Shown here piece after piece: positions 4,746 to 5,146 of a stretch of DNA of 5,146 nucleotides (the stretch's first letter is position 1; every line of letters starts with the position of its first letter). Origin of the DNA: Candidatus Hydrogenedentota bacterium (GTDB lineage: Bacteria > Hydrogenedentota > Hydrogenedentia > Hydrogenedentales > SLHB01); NCBI GenBank assembly GCA_003552765.1, contig PUOI01000632.1, positions 1 to 5,146 of the forward strand. The letters are read 5' to 3'. The notes beneath the pieces are model-generated. The model was not told the origin of the DNA and ran no database searches. It worked only from the letters and a program-made list of their open reading frames with translations. The position numbers and the translations under genes are program-made.

Positions 4746-5146
4746 ATGTCGAGCTGTCCTTTCGTGGAGGGGACGCCCTCTTCGCGGGCGTCGCGGGCCA
4801 CGGCTACACGCAACGCGCGGGCGCAGGCCTTGAAGAGCGCCTCGATGCAGTGATGCACGTTGTCTCCGTACCGTAGCCCGAGGTGAAGGGTGAGGCGGGC
4901 ATTCATGGCGAACGCCCGGAAAAACTCTTCCGTCAACTCGGCGTCGAACCCGCCCAGCGCGGTCTTGGGCAACGCGGCGTGGAAAACGAGAAACGGCCGG
5001 CCGCTCACATCCACGGCCGCCTCGGCGAGCGCCTCGTCCATCGGCGTGACGGCGTGCCCGTAGCGCGTGATGCCGCGAGGCTCGCCCAAGGCCTGGGAGA
5101 AAGCCCGGCCGATGCAAATGCCCACGTCCTCGACGGTGTGATGGCC
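4742..5146 (-). CDS. hisB: Imidazoleglycerol-phosphate dehydratase HisB, 5' part outside the window
   Basis: HisB removes water from imidazole glycerol phosphate to give imidazole acetol phosphate, the step after HisH-HisF. The 134 visible residues are the C-terminal two thirds of a protein usually near 195-200 residues. From the window edge they show G-H2-H3-T-V-E6-D, part of the first metal-binding H-x-x-H-H-x-x-E repeat, then G-H-A-V-T-P-M-D-E-A-L-A-E (30-42), S-G-R-P-F-L-V-F (48-55), the second H98-H99-x-x-E102-A-x-F-K106 metal motif, and the conserved C-terminal P-S-T-K-G (126-130). These ligands bind the two Mn2+ ions of the active site. The frame runs off the right edge; an in-frame GTG at 5125 follows the H-H-T-V-E-D motif and so is not the start. 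This is the stand-alone dehydratase C-terminus; whether a phosphatase domain is fused upstream cannot be seen. Its stop overlaps the hisH start by four bases. Confidence 0.96.
   Translation of the reverse strand, partial: GHHTVEDVGICIGRAFSQALGEPRGITRYGHAVTPMDEALAEAAVDVSGRPFLVFHAALPKTALGGFDAELTEEFFRAFAMNARLTLHLGLRYGDNVHHCIEALFKACARALRVAVARDAREEGVPSTKGQLDI

Noticed and set aside
4113..5117. Single 334-residue minus-strand protein including HisH
   Set aside because: Only the last 210 residues are HisH. The upstream part is hisB read in the wrong frame, with a Arg/Gly-rich product, whereas the other frame gives authentic HisB.

Overview
The window looks like a chromosomal segment from a GC-rich, probably uncultured bacterium. 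It holds five protein genes in two converging groups, with a repeat-filled non-coding block of about 570 bases near the middle. No tRNA, rRNA, CRISPR array, transposase or phage gene was seen. The lineage cannot be fixed from this sequence. The mix of an enolase-superfamily gene, a divergent uroporphyrinogen-decarboxylase-like gene and many short palindromic intergenic elements reminds me of Planctomycetota or Hydrogenedentota-type genomes, but that is an inference from general familiarity.

Left part, plus strand (1-2367): the 3' portion of an enolase-superfamily gene (muconate-lactonizing or dipeptide-epimerase-like ligand set) is followed, after 168 bases, by a complete gene for a URO-D/MtaA/CmuA-type protein. 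The two may act in one catabolic pathway, but no substrate can be read from the sequence. The URO-D-like protein lacks the His-x-Cys zinc motif of the cobamide-dependent methyltransferases of this superfamily.

Middle (2368-3285): a small gene on the minus strand (2400-2717) converges on the URO-D-like gene and encodes a 105-residue protein with a charged helical N-terminal half and a low-complexity acidic tail. Upstream of it lies the non-coding block. This holds several perfect hairpins, two compound elements with the same layout (an outer stem enclosing two hairpins), and related GGGGGAAT-containing repeats in opposite orientations. The outermost two repeats nearly bracket the block.

Right part, minus strand (3286-5146): the order of transcription is hisB (3' part only), hisH, then a tandem-domain universal stress protein. 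Both junctions are four-base ATGA overlaps, so the three genes are very probably one translationally coupled operon. HisB and HisH are histidine biosynthesis enzymes. The stress protein sits where hisA often follows hisH, and the operon appears to end in the repeat block. The clearest points of interest are the repeat architecture, the his-usp coupling and the altered metal site of the URO-D-like protein. I found no convincing previously undescribed multi-gene system.
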